Source: Gerris lacustris (Eukaryota; Arthropoda; Insecta; Hemiptera; Gerridae). Taken from it: a DNA stretch of 64,000 nt. Positions 35,881-46,849 of this stretch are shown piece by piece (the stretch's first letter is position 1; each line of letters begins with the position of its first letter). The notes below the pieces were generated by a model, which was not told the DNA's origin, did not search any database, and worked only from the letters and a program-made list of their open reading frames with translations. The stretch covers positions 29,848,173-29,912,172 of the forward strand of contig OX578279.1 in NCBI GenBank assembly GCA_951217055.1. The letters are read 5' to 3'. A program made the position numbers and the translations under genes.

Positions 35881-36995
35881 CTCTACATCGCCTGAATAAA
35901 ATCCGATATGAGTTCCAATCTCTGTCGTAAATACACTAAATGAGACAAGGTAATGAACGGCAACATCATAATAAATTTATGAATGAACCTACTAGCACTA
36001 CAAGGGGAAGATGTCGTGAATAAAATATAAATCACAAAGCCAGAGAATATTTGAATAAAATAAATTTAAAATGTTATAATTAATTTAATGTAATCAGTAA
36101 AACTTAATGTGCACCGTGAAGAGAAAAAAATAAATATTTTACCCAATAGTGTTTACTTAAATATTACTTTAATTACATATTTACCTAAATTTTAACCTGA
36201 CTCATTAAATTAAATAAAAATTCTTTATTTGTCAATTCATTGGAAATATGTATATGATCTTAAATGTCAAGTTCAGTTCCTATATTGTAAATAAATCCCA
36301 AAGGTGGGAACAGACCAAATTTTGAAATTTAGGGTTCAAAATAAAAACATAAACATAAAAAAAAAAAAAATAAAAAAAATAAACAGTTGTGTGTAGAAAG
36401 AATTTCTTTCTTTAAGAATTCAATTTTATAATTGTATATTAAAATTACTTTGGGACAATAATTTTTATTTATTCATTGCGAAACAAATAGAACATTGATG
36501 GCAGTAAGAATAAGATATTTCTTAGACTTGTCAATCGTATATGTCCATTTTAACTCATTTACCAAAAATCAATTAATTGTTCGTTCTGAGCACTTTCAAT
36601 ATCATTTTCTGAAAATGATTTAAACTTTATAAAATGAATAAATATTGGCTTACTATTCTTTCAATAATTTCTTTGGGAGTATAAAACTTTACAATTAGAT
36701 TTTCTTTTTTTTTTTTTTTGCCTCTCGACTTTTAGTTCGAATCTTATAATTAATTAAAATATTTTCTGTTAGTACATGAATGAATAGCATTTATTGATCA
36801 TTCGCAGAAATACGATATGCTTAATTCTATTTTACAATCAATATTTTTTTATTTACCTACAATAAATTAAACTAACTAATTGATAATAAACGTTCTCTTT
36901 ATCCCAAGATTATTGTTAGACTAAATATGTTCAACAAAAAGTTTAATACATACAAACATACCTATATAAGTATGTATGTATATATTTTTATATAT
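35881..36995. other. AT-rich unassigned sequence
   Basis: Low-complexity DNA with poly-A and poly-T runs. No gene or element ends. Confidence 0.4.
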
Positions 36996-37700
36996 ACAGG
37001 GTGACCCGCGATAAAATGTCATAAAGAATCTGGTGGATTCTATACGGGTTAAATGTTACAAAAAATGTCTAGTAAGCGTATGCCCATTTCTCAATAGTTC
37101 TCAAGATATCGAATAATTTTTTTTTCAGAGTGTTTCACGAAAATTTCCAAACAAAATGCATAATACCTCAAAAACTAAATTAGATAGAGAAATTGAGATA
37201 AAGGACAATTTTAAAGAGCATAAAACAACCTTTTAGAATCACTCATTGATTTTCAAATTATCAGCTGCTATGCATCTTTTCATTCCAGTTACATTTAAAA
37301 ATGTTGATTTTTGAAAATTCGACCATGAAATTCCAGAGCTTTCTACTCTATATTGAGAAATGTTAGAAATGTGGTGAATTCAGGAAAAACTTTTGCTTTT
37401 CATAAGGTTTTGAATGGCACAATTAAAGTCTAAGATCGGAACGGACTAGTTTTTGAATTAGGGGGGATTGAATGTTACTAGGCGTGAAATTATTGGGACA
37501 GGATCTCAACCAATTCTTGTACAAATGCAAATATAGTATCCCAGAACGAAACCTTAACCCTTAGGATTCTTATAGGAAATTTGACGCTGAGTAAAAATGT
37601 TCTTCGTTTACGAGATATTTGACAAAAACCATTAAAAAACTCCATGTTTGGACGTTCATCCTTAAAATTCTCAAATACAACGCTTCTTACCATAAAATAA
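36996..37700 (+). mobile_element. One-ended CAGGGTGACCC-type element
   Basis: The terminus CAGGGTGACCCGCGATAAAA follows a TATATA run at about 36,999. The next ~700 bp are more complex than the background, but no matching CACCCTG end is found downstream, so the right boundary is arbitrary and the copy is truncated or decayed. No conserved coding frame. Confidence 0.45.
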
Positions 37701-38085
37701 TATAATACCGAATATACCCCTATCTTCCATTTCTCGTATAATTCAGGTTTAAGAAAGAACCGTATCTTATCGAATGTATACTAGGTCCAATATATATTTT
37801 TTCCAAGCCAGGATGTAAGAATTTCCGCCTTTAGACAACTGAACGGTTGCCTTTTTTTTTATCTCAGAAAGAAAAAAGGGAGAGACCTTAAGTGAAATTT
37901 CTGGGGGAAAAACAAAATGAAATTTGTGTAATAAGTAATAACCAAAACTTCTAGAACTACTGAGTTAACTTTTCAGCGGTCAAGGTCAAAACATAAAAAC
38001 TAATAACAATATTAAATACCCTAAAGAATAACCTGTAAGTAATAATATCAAATACCTAACATTCCCCCGTCCCCTCCTATTTTAG
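37701..38085. other. Unassigned sequence
   Basis: No recognisable gene. It ends in the pyrimidine-rich tract CCCCCGTCCCCTCCTATTTTAG that precedes the candidate exon. Confidence 0.4.
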
Positions 38086-38227
38086 CTCTGAGAGTCCGTA
38101 ACTGGTCCGCATGCGTCCTTCCGCCTGATGATTCCTTCAATTTCTACTTCCTAAGAACTCTCCGTTCTTTTTGTGGATCACCCCTCCTTTCAATTTTTCT
38201 CGTCTTCCAACACTCAAACCATTTCCC
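38086..38227 (+). other. Candidate plus-strand exon (142 nt), unrecognised
   Basis: A strong acceptor (pyrimidine tract plus TTTTAG) and the donor GTGAGTAT bound 142 nt of near 45-50% GC in AT-rich surroundings. One frame is open for 46 codons with two leading and two trailing bases (contains NWSACVLPPDDSFNFYFLRT). The minus strand lacks splice sites. It does not join in phase to the exon at 35,162-35,259. Family unknown. Confidence 0.35.
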
Positions 38228-38357
38228 GTGAGTATAAAAATATACAGTGTGCATTGTGCATATAGATATTTATAGCCTCATTTTTAACAAACAAAAAATG
38301 TCCTACTAGTTTATTGCATTAAAATGATACTGGACCATCCATTACTATAATTTATAT

Positions 38358-38432
38358 ACAGGGCGCGACGCTTAATGTAATTACTGTTAATGTTGTGTCA
38401 ACCCTTTAGTGTAATAAAAACACGGGGCCACG
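38358..38432 (+). repeat. CAGGGCG-type element end
   Basis: TATATACAGGGCGCGACGC near 38,354-38,372 resembles the CAGGGTG termini elsewhere in the window. No partner end is seen. Confidence 0.3.
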
Positions 38433-38857
38433 CAATACCAATGCATTAAAAAATTGCTGTTTATTTTTATCAAAATTTCGTTTATTGTGATCAATTCGAG
38501 ATATTAGAAATATAATTTTCCGGAAAACGACTGCAGCTATAACTGGTGTTTCGGTAAACATCCTTTTTCGGTAAACAGCTGAAGGATCTGAGTATGAAGG
38601 ACTGCAGTTAGATTTCAGAACTCTATGTGTTTTAGTTGTTTCTTAGTTTTCAATGATTCGAATTCTTTCATTAGCAAATTTACGTAAGTTGGAAGTTGAT
38701 TAGTTTTTTTTTTTCAAAAGTTTAATTTCAATACCAATGCATTAAAAATAACTGTTTATTTTTTATCAACATTTCGTTTATTGTGATCAATTCGAGATAT
38801 TAGAAATATAATTTTCGGGAATACGACTGCAGCTATAACTGGTGTTTCGGTAAACAT
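38433..38857 (+). repeat. Direct repeat of 129 bp, copies 296 bp apart
   Basis: CAATACCAATGCATTAAAAA at 38,433-38,561 and 38,729-38,857 starts two copies that agree almost throughout (shared TTGTGATCAATTCGAGATAT and CTGCAGCTATAACTGGTG). The spacer holds TTCGGTAAACAGCTGAAGG. This is a recent local duplication. Confidence 0.9.
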
Positions 38858-39413
38858 TTCTCAGAAAGTAAACCTCCCCATATCTTATGGGGTCAATCAT
38901 AAAAAAGGGGTAAACTCCACAAAATGGTGGAACTAAACAATTTGTTTATTAAGTTCACACAACATACAAGTGTTTTATATTGATTAAAAAAAAAAAATTT
39001 AATGCACATTTTAAAAACATGATTTTATTAATGTTACGACTGTAACTCAAGATTTAGGACTAGACTAAAATTACAATATTACTTAATGAAAATACTACTA
39101 AATGATTTAATAATATTTCTAAGCTTGCGAAAAACCGTATTGCCTCTACATGAAAGATTATAATATATTCTTTCTTTTTATATAGGTAAATATTATCTAC
39201 CTTATTCTTTCACATTCTCTATTAAACATGTTCCTTCACCTTCCTCCACTTCTATCGGGTTCAGGTTGATATGGTCAGTTTTGACTTGGTCAGTTGGTTG
39301 CTTTCCCTTTCCAGGACACACTGAATTGTGAAGTAAATAGGAGAATAAGGATCGGATGGAGGAAGTTTTGGGCAATAAAGAAAATTTTTAAAGGAAAGAT
39401 TTCCGCAACTATA

Positions 39414-39997
39414 AATAGACTGCCAATTGGTGTGGCACATAACTTCCTCGCATCCTATCATGTACTTTATTGTTATATTAACATTATCGTTATATTAATT
39501 TATTGTTATATTGTTTATTATTAATAGTTTTTTGTGATCTTTAACACTTCATAGCTGTGTCGCTGTTGGTTTTACTAAAAAATTGTACTTGAAAAAAATG
39601 TTTATCTCATTGAATAGATGAAGTTAGATTTTTTCCCCGACCTAAAATTCCAATTTTAAATTAAAAGTTCACGTTTACGCGAGCGTTGCTCGTGAACGCT
39701 TAGACGGATAACGTTGTCCAACGAACTCGTCCTGAGCATTGAGAAAATGAACATGTCTACCAAATTTCATCAAAATCGGACGACAATTACTCAAGTTATC
39801 GTCGCACGTTTCAGGATTCGCGGACACACAGACCGACAGACAGATAGACAGACAGACAGACAGACACGGAACCAAAAATGTTCCCTGATGTCTGAAACGG
39901 ATTTCTGTCTTGGAATTTTTAAAATCGGAGGCATAAAACTTTTTTGTTCTCAAAAGTGAACACAATACTTCCGTTACCTTCGGTAAGCTCGGAAGTA
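39414..39997 (+). repeat. Family B repeat, near full length (584 bp)
   Basis: Starts AATAGACTGCCAATTGGTG and ends with the hairpin CTTCCG-TTACC-TTC-GGTAA-GCTCGGAAG. About 95% identical to 61,821-62,402. Contains (GACA)n, GTTTACGCGAGCGTTGCTCG (itself a hairpin) and CGGATAACGTTGTCCAACG. Frames on either strand are products of the (GACA)n stretch. Non-coding, class unknown. Confidence 0.85.
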
Positions 39998-40002
39998 AAA
40001 AT

Positions 40003-40350
40003 AAGGCTTTACAAAGCTGCGTTTTCACCACTATCTTATATGGATGTCAGACATGGTCACTGAATCAAATCGTGGACCAGAGATTAGTTTCAGCTCAGTG
40101 TGTTAGGATCAATGCACGGAATAACAAGAGGGAAAAAATAAGGAATAGAAGAATTATCACTAGTAGTGGAACTAAGAGCCTGATGATACAGTGCCATAGT
40201 TTAAAATGGAAATGGGCAGGCCATGTTTACAGAATGAATCCCGATAGGTGGGCAAGGGCGATTACAAAATGGACACCATATGGGAGTACGAGAAGTAAAG
40301 GAAGGCCAGCTAGAAGATGGACAGATGAGTTTGTCGGGAGAATGGGAAAG
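40003..40350 (+). pseudogene. LINE (non-LTR) ORF2 C-terminal fragment
   Basis: The plus strand reads KALQSCVFTTILYGCQTWSL, then LKWKWAGHVYRMNPDRWA and KGRPARRWTDEF, in one open frame. This is the usual end of insect LINE reverse transcriptase ORFs (family forms LYGCETW, LKWxWAGHVxRM, RGRPxxRWxDD). The catalytic FADD region is absent, so it is a 3' fragment. Clade is uncertain (RTE-like or Jockey-like). It joins family B at its 5' side and the inverted-repeat arm at its 3' side. Confidence 0.75.
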
Positions 40351-40420
40351 CTTTGTGTGAACTTAACACACAAATTGTTTAGTTCCACCATTTTGTGGAG
40401 TTTACCCCTTTTTTATGATT

Positions 40421-40780
40421 TACAATTTTATGATACCAATACATATTAAGTTACAATACTAAGAATGTTATAATTCAATAAATAATTTATCTCGATTTTT
40501 ACAAGTATACCAACATGGTAAATTATCCAAAAAATAATAATACACAAAATATAATAATATGTTTTAATATTAGCAACACTGATAAATCCTTAATAAATTA
40601 AAGTAGAAAATTAACTAAATGTAGAACGATGAGTTAACAAGAGGTTTATTGCAATGAAAGGTCAGACAGACAAACATTATAATAATAATAACATTAACAA
40701 ATAAAATTATTATAAAATAGAGTGGCTCACTCCCCCAATAATAACTATAATAGTAATAGTTACTGAACCATTTCCTAGAT
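40421..40780. other. AT-rich unassigned sequence
   Basis: No recognisable feature between the inverted-repeat segment and the second LINE fragment. Confidence 0.4.
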
Positions 40781-40784
40781 ACTG

Positions 40785-41202
40785 GACTACAAGACGCTTT
40801 GAGAGACGCAATCTCATAGAAGGGTCTATATACATGGACTTGATAAAGAGGTTGATGGTACCTAGAGGATACGAAAAAACCATGAACTAAAAGAACTCAT
40901 CAACGGGCATGACATATGCATTCCACCAAGTCGCAGAGACTGAGGTGGCTTGGACATCTAGTATACAATGCCAGATAGTACAGTAGCCAAACAGATGTGG
41001 AAGGGGAGACTCTATAACTGCCGTTGAAAAGAAAGACCGATAATAAGATAAATGGACAGAATAGAAACAGATCTCAACAAAATGAAAAGTCGTGGATCGA
41101 GTACGCGAGCCTTCGATATAGAGATGAATGGAAGGTTGTTTAAGAGAACAAAGCCGACGCCAGGCTTTAGCGTCGGATAAATGAACTGGACTACTCCCTT
41201 TC
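40785..41202 (+). pseudogene. Second LINE ORF2 3'-end fragment, decayed
   Basis: With frameshifts and stops the plus strand gives QRLRWLGHL, then VAKQMWKGRLY, RPIIR.MDRIETDLNKM and KPTPGF, which follow the order of insect LINE C-termini (RLRWLGHV, RGRPxxRWxDEVEKDL, EAKxxxG). It is clearly more degraded than the 40,003 fragment and of a different subfamily (WLGH against WAGH). Confidence 0.65.
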
Positions 41203-41341
41203 ATTTTGCAGTTGTTTAAAACATTAAATAGAGAGAGAAAATTAAAAATATTAAACAAGAAGAAGGGGGACGAAAGACAATAAACAATAATAGCGTTAAC
41301 TTATAACACGTACAGTACATTTGCAGTTGTTTAAACAATAA

Positions 41342-41372
<31 letters not shown>

Positions 41373-41660
41373 GAGAGATTATATAAGAAGAGAGATATTA
41401 TATAAGAATAACAGAAAAAGTCAAATAGTCAATATTAACTGTCTCACTTATAACTATAACATGTACATTTGCATTAGTGTTATACAATAAAGAAAGAGAG
41501 AAAAGGAAAAATGGTTATAAAAGAAGATGGGAGAAAGACAAACAAACAATATTAACTGTAACACTAATAAAATGTACATTTGCAGTTGTGTTTAACAATA
41601 AAGAGAGAGAGAGAAGCAAAAAATATTATTAAAGAAAACGGGAGAAAGTAAAAAAAAATA
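41203..41660 (+). repeat. Tandemly repeated LINE tail, four units of 110-150 bp
   Basis: Unit starts at 41,203, 41,319, 41,466 and 41,578 share ATTTGCAGTTGTTTAAACAA (with variants), AATAAAGAGAGAGA, an AGAAG.GGGAGAAAG block and CAATATTAACTG. The first unit begins at the LINE 3' end, so the 3' UTR itself has been tandemly amplified. The GA tract in unit 2 has expanded to about 45 bp. Confidence 0.8.
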
Positions 41661-41661
41661 A

Positions 41662-41737
41662 ACTCCGCTGCCGGGAATCGAACACTGATTTCTAGGCTAA
41701 CTTTCTATTGCTCTAAGCGCTAAACCATAGTTTAGGA
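41662..41737 (-). repeat. tRNA-like sequence (SINE head or decayed tRNA)
   Basis: The minus strand reads GGTTTAGCGCTTAGAGCAA ... GTGTTCGATTCCCGGCAGCGG, with A-box-like TTTAGCGCTTAGAG and B-box GTTCGATTCCC at tRNA spacing. The T stem pairs poorly and the acceptor stem is not closed, so it is not a standard tRNA. It lies directly at the end of the LINE-tail array, as expected if a SINE borrows a LINE tail. Confidence 0.45.
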
Positions 41738-42161
41738 AATTTCTTAAAATTAACAAATAATAATACAATTTGATACACAATATAATTTTACCTATATAAT
41801 CAGAATCCTTGTCAATTTGTTATTTGTCTTATTTATTTGATTTCCATTCTATTTTATTTTAAATTATCTTCTTTCTTCATTTAAATAACATTAATTTGAC
41901 TTCCTTTATTAAGAAATTAATCTTGTGATTAAAACTGTTCTTTAGCAACAATATACCTACAACAAATAATACAAAATTATAATTAATGTATGTGTGCGTT
42001 CACTTAAATGAATATATATTTATAACACACTAAAATTTAGTAATATTTTTAGATTAGTATAATAATAGAGATAATTAATAATATTTATGTTATATCTATA
42101 CCTAAAGTTGGTTCTATTGGTAGAATTAATAATACTAATAAATAGAATCTAAGGTACTTAC
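41738..42161. other. AT-rich unassigned sequence
   Basis: No recognisable feature until the candidate exon. Confidence 0.4.
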
Positions 42162-42199
42162 CTTTTCAGGCGTGGTGGACAGTTGTTTACCATTAAATG
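42162..42199 (-). other. Candidate minus-strand exon (38 nt), unrecognised
   Basis: The donor GTAAGTACC and the acceptor TTTTTGGTTTTTCACACAAG bound 38 nt. Two frames are open: HLMVNNCPPRLKR (phase 0, leaving two bases, which joins the 25,163 block in phase) and FNGKQLSTTPEK (phase with two leading bases). GC is above the flanks. The preceding block at 45,714 leaves two bases and does not join either frame directly. Confidence 0.35.
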
Positions 42200-42910
42200 C
42201 TTGTGTGAAAAACCAAAAAATAATAAAAAAATAAGTATAAACGCAATAATAAGAAGAAAAAAAAAATACACACACAAACCTGAAATTAACGCACGAAAAC
42301 ATATTATGTGTACTATGAATGTATGCATTAATATTAAAAAAAATAATTTGCCCTTAATTTTATACAAATATAGTTACATTTAAAAAATTCAAATTTTGAT
42401 TTAAATATTAAAATTAAAAATTTCATCCTGCATTTTTTGAAAAAGGGAAACATTATAACCACAATATGGCGGGAATAAGGTAATTACTCGTAGTACAAAG
42501 GGTATAAATGGGTCAACCTTTTAATGCACCATTACTAAGCTGATTAGAAGTATGGATATATTTGAATATATCATAATAAATAAGTTGTAATTTAATTATT
42601 AATCCGGGTATTCAGAGATCAGTATTATCAGAGGCCAGTTAACTGAAGCATTTAAAATGGATACCTTTACTCATAACGTAGCAAATGGAATAATCTTTAA
42701 TTTGCAGAGCTTAAAAGATTTGTTAAAAATAACACTTGTACACAAAAAGAAAGTAATTATTATATAACTAAGTAACTAACTATTGTTCTAGTCAAGTTAA
42801 TAATAACCCTGGAAGAGTTATCATTGAAGTTATTTTAATTTCCTTTTAAATCTACTAAAGAAAACATCCCAAACGATTGCATGTTGAATACATTTTGTAA
42901 AAATAAAAAT
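42200..42910. other. AT-rich unassigned sequence
   Basis: Contains an isolated ATATGGCGGG at about 42,463. No gene recognised. Confidence 0.4.
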
Positions 42911-43340
42911 ACTAGCGGACCCTATTATAACGGACGTCGCTTATAACGGACAGATAATGTATAAGATAAATATAAAGAATTATAACACACATAATAAAAA
43001 ATTGCTATATTATGAATGCCAAACGTTAGTTAATATGAACTGGAGAATATAAATAACTGAAAATAATAAGCCAACAAACCCAGCAGAAAATAAATTATAT
43101 TTCCAAATCAATATGAAAATCAACTGCAAGCATCAACATGAAGCAGGATCTTCTCGTTCTGAAGATTAAATCAGAGTATAGACACAAATATTTTTCTATG
43201 TTGAAGACTGTTTCAAATTGATGTATAATAACCTTTTTATGGCTAAATACTGTACTTTGATTGATGTACACCCTTTGCACTATTATTTGTTATAAACTGG
43301 ACTTTAGCCCCTAATCGTCCGTTATAATGAGGTTCTACTA
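42911..43340. mobile_element. Tigger/pogo-like MITE, about 430 bp
   Basis: Left end CTAGCGGACCCTATTATAAC and right end, reversed, AGTAGAACCTCATTATAACG resemble the Tigger terminus (CAGTAGAACCYCRTTATAAC, from family knowledge), each followed by GGAC and flanked by TA. The interior is short and lacks a transposase. A 61-residue minus frame is incidental. Confidence 0.65.
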
Positions 43341-43969
43341 TACTTAATCAATAATTATATAATAATTAAGAGCAAACCATTTTTCTTATTAAACTAAAAA
43401 TAACTAAATTAAAAAGATAGTAAAATAATTATAAATAAGGCGAATTTAAGAGCTATTATATATTTAATATGTATGCAAATAGTTAAAATCAATCAATTTC
43501 TGAACAAATAGTTGAATTAGACCATTTAATATTACAATTTTTTTTTGTTTTAGAAATAAAAATATTAAATTTTATTAGTTTTAAATCAATAAATGTTAAA
43601 TAATGTAACAATATAATTTGAATATAAGCAAATAGTAAAATAAAACATTAGAACATATCCAAGAAATATTTTAGTGTCGTAAGTTTAAATAGTATTTATA
43701 TAATTCAAATTATATTATTTACTGAATACCAATCTAATATGGCTGAAGGAAATTTCAAATTCATTTTTCGCTTATTAGCACTTAAAAACGCATTATTTAT
43801 AAATTACCATAAGAGAAAAGACATAAATTATACTAAATAAAAAGGTTATTAAGGCATAAGACTCATAACAAAAAAAAAGTAAAGAAAAAAAGCAATCAAA
43901 GGTTGTTGCAGAAACCGGATATGTTTATTTTTAGATTATATCCACTGCTTTATAATACAATGTCTCCCA
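43341..43969. other. AT-rich unassigned sequence
   Basis: Nothing recognisable. Confidence 0.45.
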
Positions 43970-44350
43970 TTTCAAAAATTCCAAGACATAAATTTGTTTC
44001 AGACGCATCAGGGATCATTTTTGGTTCCGTGTCTGTCTGTTGCTTAATTTTTGCGAACCAACTTATCTTAAAAACTACTCGTCCGATTTCAATGAAATTT
44101 TGATGGTAAGTCATAATTAGCCCATTTTTGGTCCTATATAAGTTCCAACTTTTTGCGCCCAGTTGTTTCTCCTCCTCACATCCCCACAAACATACATTTA
44201 TTTACACCTATATATCTTCAAAAGTATTCATCTAATTTTTATGAAATTTGGATGGTTTGTTAAAGTTGCCCGCAGATAGCCCCAGAATAATTTTAACCAT
44301 CTGTACTGTTTTAATTTTGCTGTATTGATACTTTAATTCATGAAAAAAAT
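43970..44350 (+). repeat. Family B2 repeat, uninterrupted copy
   Basis: Reads TTTCAAAAATTCCAAGAC, AGACGCATCAGGGATCATTT, GTGTCTGTCTGT, AAACTACTCGTCCGATTTCA, TTTACACCTATATATCTTCA, TTTGGATGGTTTGTTAAAGT and CCCGCAGATAGCCCCAG in order. It covers the point where the 25.7-kb copy is split by a hAT, so it serves as the reference for the empty site. Confidence 0.8.
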
Positions 44351-44394
44351 CAAAACAATTTTGACAGATTTAAAACATAGTTTGTGCTAAAAAA

Positions 44395-44945
44395 TCAGAT
44401 CAAATTGCTATTCTTATTTTTGCTTCCGAGCTTACCGAAGGTAACGGAATAAATTATTTTTCCGTGACAGGAAATAGCCACAATTTTGGATTCCTAGTGT
44501 ATCAGATCAAATTGCTATTCTTATTTTTTTCTATGGCCCAGCAGACCGCACATTTTGCATATTTTTAGTAATAGCATCAGACATATAGTTTTAGGGGAAG
44601 AGGATATGCAAAAGTTTGATGTTTTTTGACAAAATAAATGGCGTTAAAAAATAATTCCACAAGAATTTTATATTTTTGGAAATCTACTCTTCAATTTGCG
44701 GGACATGATTATCCGCCAGTTTGAATTTGAACCGCTGATAATGTTGAGTTCGCTATATTTTTCCTGTGTGCGCATCAAAACGATCTTTAATCTTGAAAAG
44801 ATCTTTTAATACTGGAAAGTTTCATGATTTTATCCTTTTTTTATTCAAAAGTTATTGGAATCGTACAGACAGAGGACAGACAGACACAGGAACGAAACTA
44901 TAAGGATTTATTTTTTTTTGGTTTTACCAACGAAACCCTAAAAAC
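44395..44945 (-). repeat. Family C repeat, copy 2, with an embedded B terminus
   Basis: Inverse of 9,895-10,520: shared CTATTCTTATTTTTTTCTAT, CATCAAACTTTTGCAT, GCGTTAAAAAATAATT, GTGTGCGCATCAAAACGATC and GGTTTTACCAACGAAACCC. Near 44,429-44,456 sits TTGCTTCCGAGCTTACCGAA and its continuation, the hairpin end of family B. On both sides of it the C-family text ATCAGATCAAATTGCTATTC is repeated. Confidence 0.75.
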
Positions 44946-45124
44946 GGAGAAAAATTAAATGCATTTTATACAATAATAGGTTTAAAAGAATGAAATAATT
45001 AAAGTATACGAGATAGAATGCTAGGAAGCTACGTGCCACCCTAATTGACAGATAATTTTTCTTTTAATAAAACTATGCTATAATTGCCAATAATTAAAAA
45101 AAAAATATTTTTCTATAAATAATT

Positions 45125-45169
<45 letters not shown>

Positions 45170-45713
45170 CACCTGTAAAGAATATAGAATAAAGGAAGGC
45201 CAAGGGTTTTTATCTCATATAAGATATTTTGTAAAATATAAAGCAATAACAATTAGGAAGTACGTAATTTCATTATTTTATTTTAATCAAATAATAAAAA
45301 CAGATCTTTTTAGAATTTTTTTTTATCAATTATTCAGATTATATTTGAAGTTTATGAACATTAGTCAATTATTTTAAATTAAATGGAACTTCTTTGTCTC
45401 AAAAAGGAAGCAATAAAACATAAAATAAGTACGAAGTATGATAGTACTTGTACAAAACGCTTTCATATAAATAGTTAGTTAATTCACCCGCAGTTTTTGT
45501 AGTTCATAGTTACTTCCCCTTTTATCAATTACTTAACACTAATTTAATTTAATCTACTTTTCTTCTTCAACTGTTCTGTAACTTTTATAAATCTATTAAA
45601 ACTTATACAACTGTGAAATAATATGTCTTTTCTCTTATTTGTGGTACTGATATTAGGCTCCACTATTTATGGAACCATTATATTTTTAATTAAAGGTACT
45701 TACTCAAGCCACA
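44946..45713. other. AT-rich unassigned sequence with a poly-T run
   Basis: Holds an almost pure T run at 45,129-45,169. Nothing else recognised. Confidence 0.45.
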
Positions 45714-45780
45714 CTTTGTGGTGAGCCACTAACCTTGTCTTCCTCACGGCGGATGACTTCAAAAACTCACCTATAACAAA
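45714..45780 (-). other. Candidate minus-strand exon (67 nt), unrecognised
   Basis: The donor GTAAGTACC and the acceptor TTTTTGTTATAG flank 67 nt at about 50% GC, the sharpest local GC contrast in the AT-rich part of the window. One frame only is open, with two leading and two trailing bases, reading EFLKSSAVRKTRLVAHHKVW. Basic and polar content looks like real coding text. No family recognised. Confidence 0.4.
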
Positions 45781-46229
45781 AAAAAAAATACATATATATA
45801 GTAAAAAAGAAACTTGAAAATTAAATAAAATTTCAAGAAGTATTATGTAAATCTATCTTAAAATTAATAATAGGAACACAAAAGTCTTAGAACGCAATAG
45901 GTAATGGTAATGGATACGTTCTACACTAGTTTTGTAGTTTGATAGGTGACTTACTCATTTGTCTATAGCAAACGAACCAGTCAAGATTAATTTGATCGAT
46001 CATAAACATAAATTCATTATTTCCAATAAAGTTTTAATGATAGAATCATTAAAACTTTTATAAGAAAACATTTTATAAGAAATTAGCTTGCATAAAAAAA
46101 AACCTTCAATCCTTCAGTAGCTTGGCCTATTAAGGAATCATAAGAGGCTCATCTTAGTGATTTTCACCTCATTGGGTCATTTTTTCATAAGATTTCCAAA
46201 TTTCATAAATATCAGATGGGGGGTAGTAT
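45781..46229. other. AT-rich unassigned sequence with a 14-bp hairpin
   Basis: Perfect hairpin AAAGTTTTAATGAT at 46,028-46,041 with its complement at 46,045-46,058 around a 3-nt loop. No gene recognised. Confidence 0.5.
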
Positions 46230-46460
46230 ACTCTAAAGATATTGGTTTATAATAAATACACTTTGTGCGCTAATGGAAGATAAGCTAGTGGGTACAAAAG
46301 GTTGAAACTTATGAAAGACCAATAATGGACTAATTAAGACCTACTACCTAAATTTCATTAAATCGGACGACTCGTTTTTAAAATAGGTTGGTTCGCAAAA
46401 AGAGTACATACCGATAGACCATCAAAGAGACAGACACGGGACGGATTGAAGATGTAAGTG
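46230..46460 (-). repeat. Family B2 fragment
   Basis: Contains GGTTGAAACTTATGAAAGAC, ATGGACTAATTA, AAATCGGACGACTCG, AATAGGTTGGTTCGCAAAAA and a GACAGACACGGGAC stretch, the reverse of the 43,970 copy. Confidence 0.7.
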
Positions 46461-46559
46461 TATATAAATGTATTTTTGTGCAATGACTTCTGCTTTAGGC
46501 TTTTAAATAATTGTTCACACTGACCATCTTTTCACACTGACTTAAAACTAAAAATTTAA

Positions 46560-46740
46560 AGAGTGCAGACGGTTGATATTAATATGGGACCATCTGTGGG
46601 CTATGCTCGGCATACCACGCAAATTTCTAAATAAAATCAGATAAGTATTTTAAAAATATATAGGTATAAATAAATGTATGTTTGTAAGCATATGTGGAAG
46701 AAAAACAAATGGGCGCAGAAAGTTAAACCTTATTATAATA
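46560..46740 (-). repeat. Family B2 fragment
   Basis: Contains GGACCATCTGTGGGCTATG, AAATCAGATAAG, ATATAGGTATAAATAAATGT and GAAGAAAAACAAATGGGCGC, again the inverse of the 44.2-kb copy. With the previous entry it may be a rearranged single copy. Confidence 0.7.
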
Positions 46741-46849
46741 ATATTTATTTCCACTAACATAAACAACAACAAAACATTCTTCTAGATTACCAAACAATAA
46801 AATACATGGTGAGGGCCCTCAGTAGGTGTTGTTTTTACTAAGAGAGAGG

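Larger units (their letters stand above)
38895..40420. mobile_element. 1.5-kb segment bounded by 68-bp inverted repeats
   Basis: Left arm 38,895-38,962 and right arm 40,353-40,420 are reverse complements with about two mismatches, starting AATCATAAAAAAGGGGTAAA. Between them lie a near full-length family B repeat and a LINE 3' coding fragment. It may be a composite TIR element or an inverted duplication. No transposase and no convincing target duplication. Confidence 0.75.

Noticed and set aside
39675..40031. 118-residue minus-strand frame and the similar ones at 62,082-62,401
   Set aside because: The repeated Val-Cys-Leu-Ser text is a translation of (GTCT)n in family B. The same frames recur with the repeat.
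41662..41737. Functional tRNA gene
   Set aside because: Box-like motifs are present, but the T stem and acceptor stem do not pair, so it is kept only as a tRNA-like repeat.
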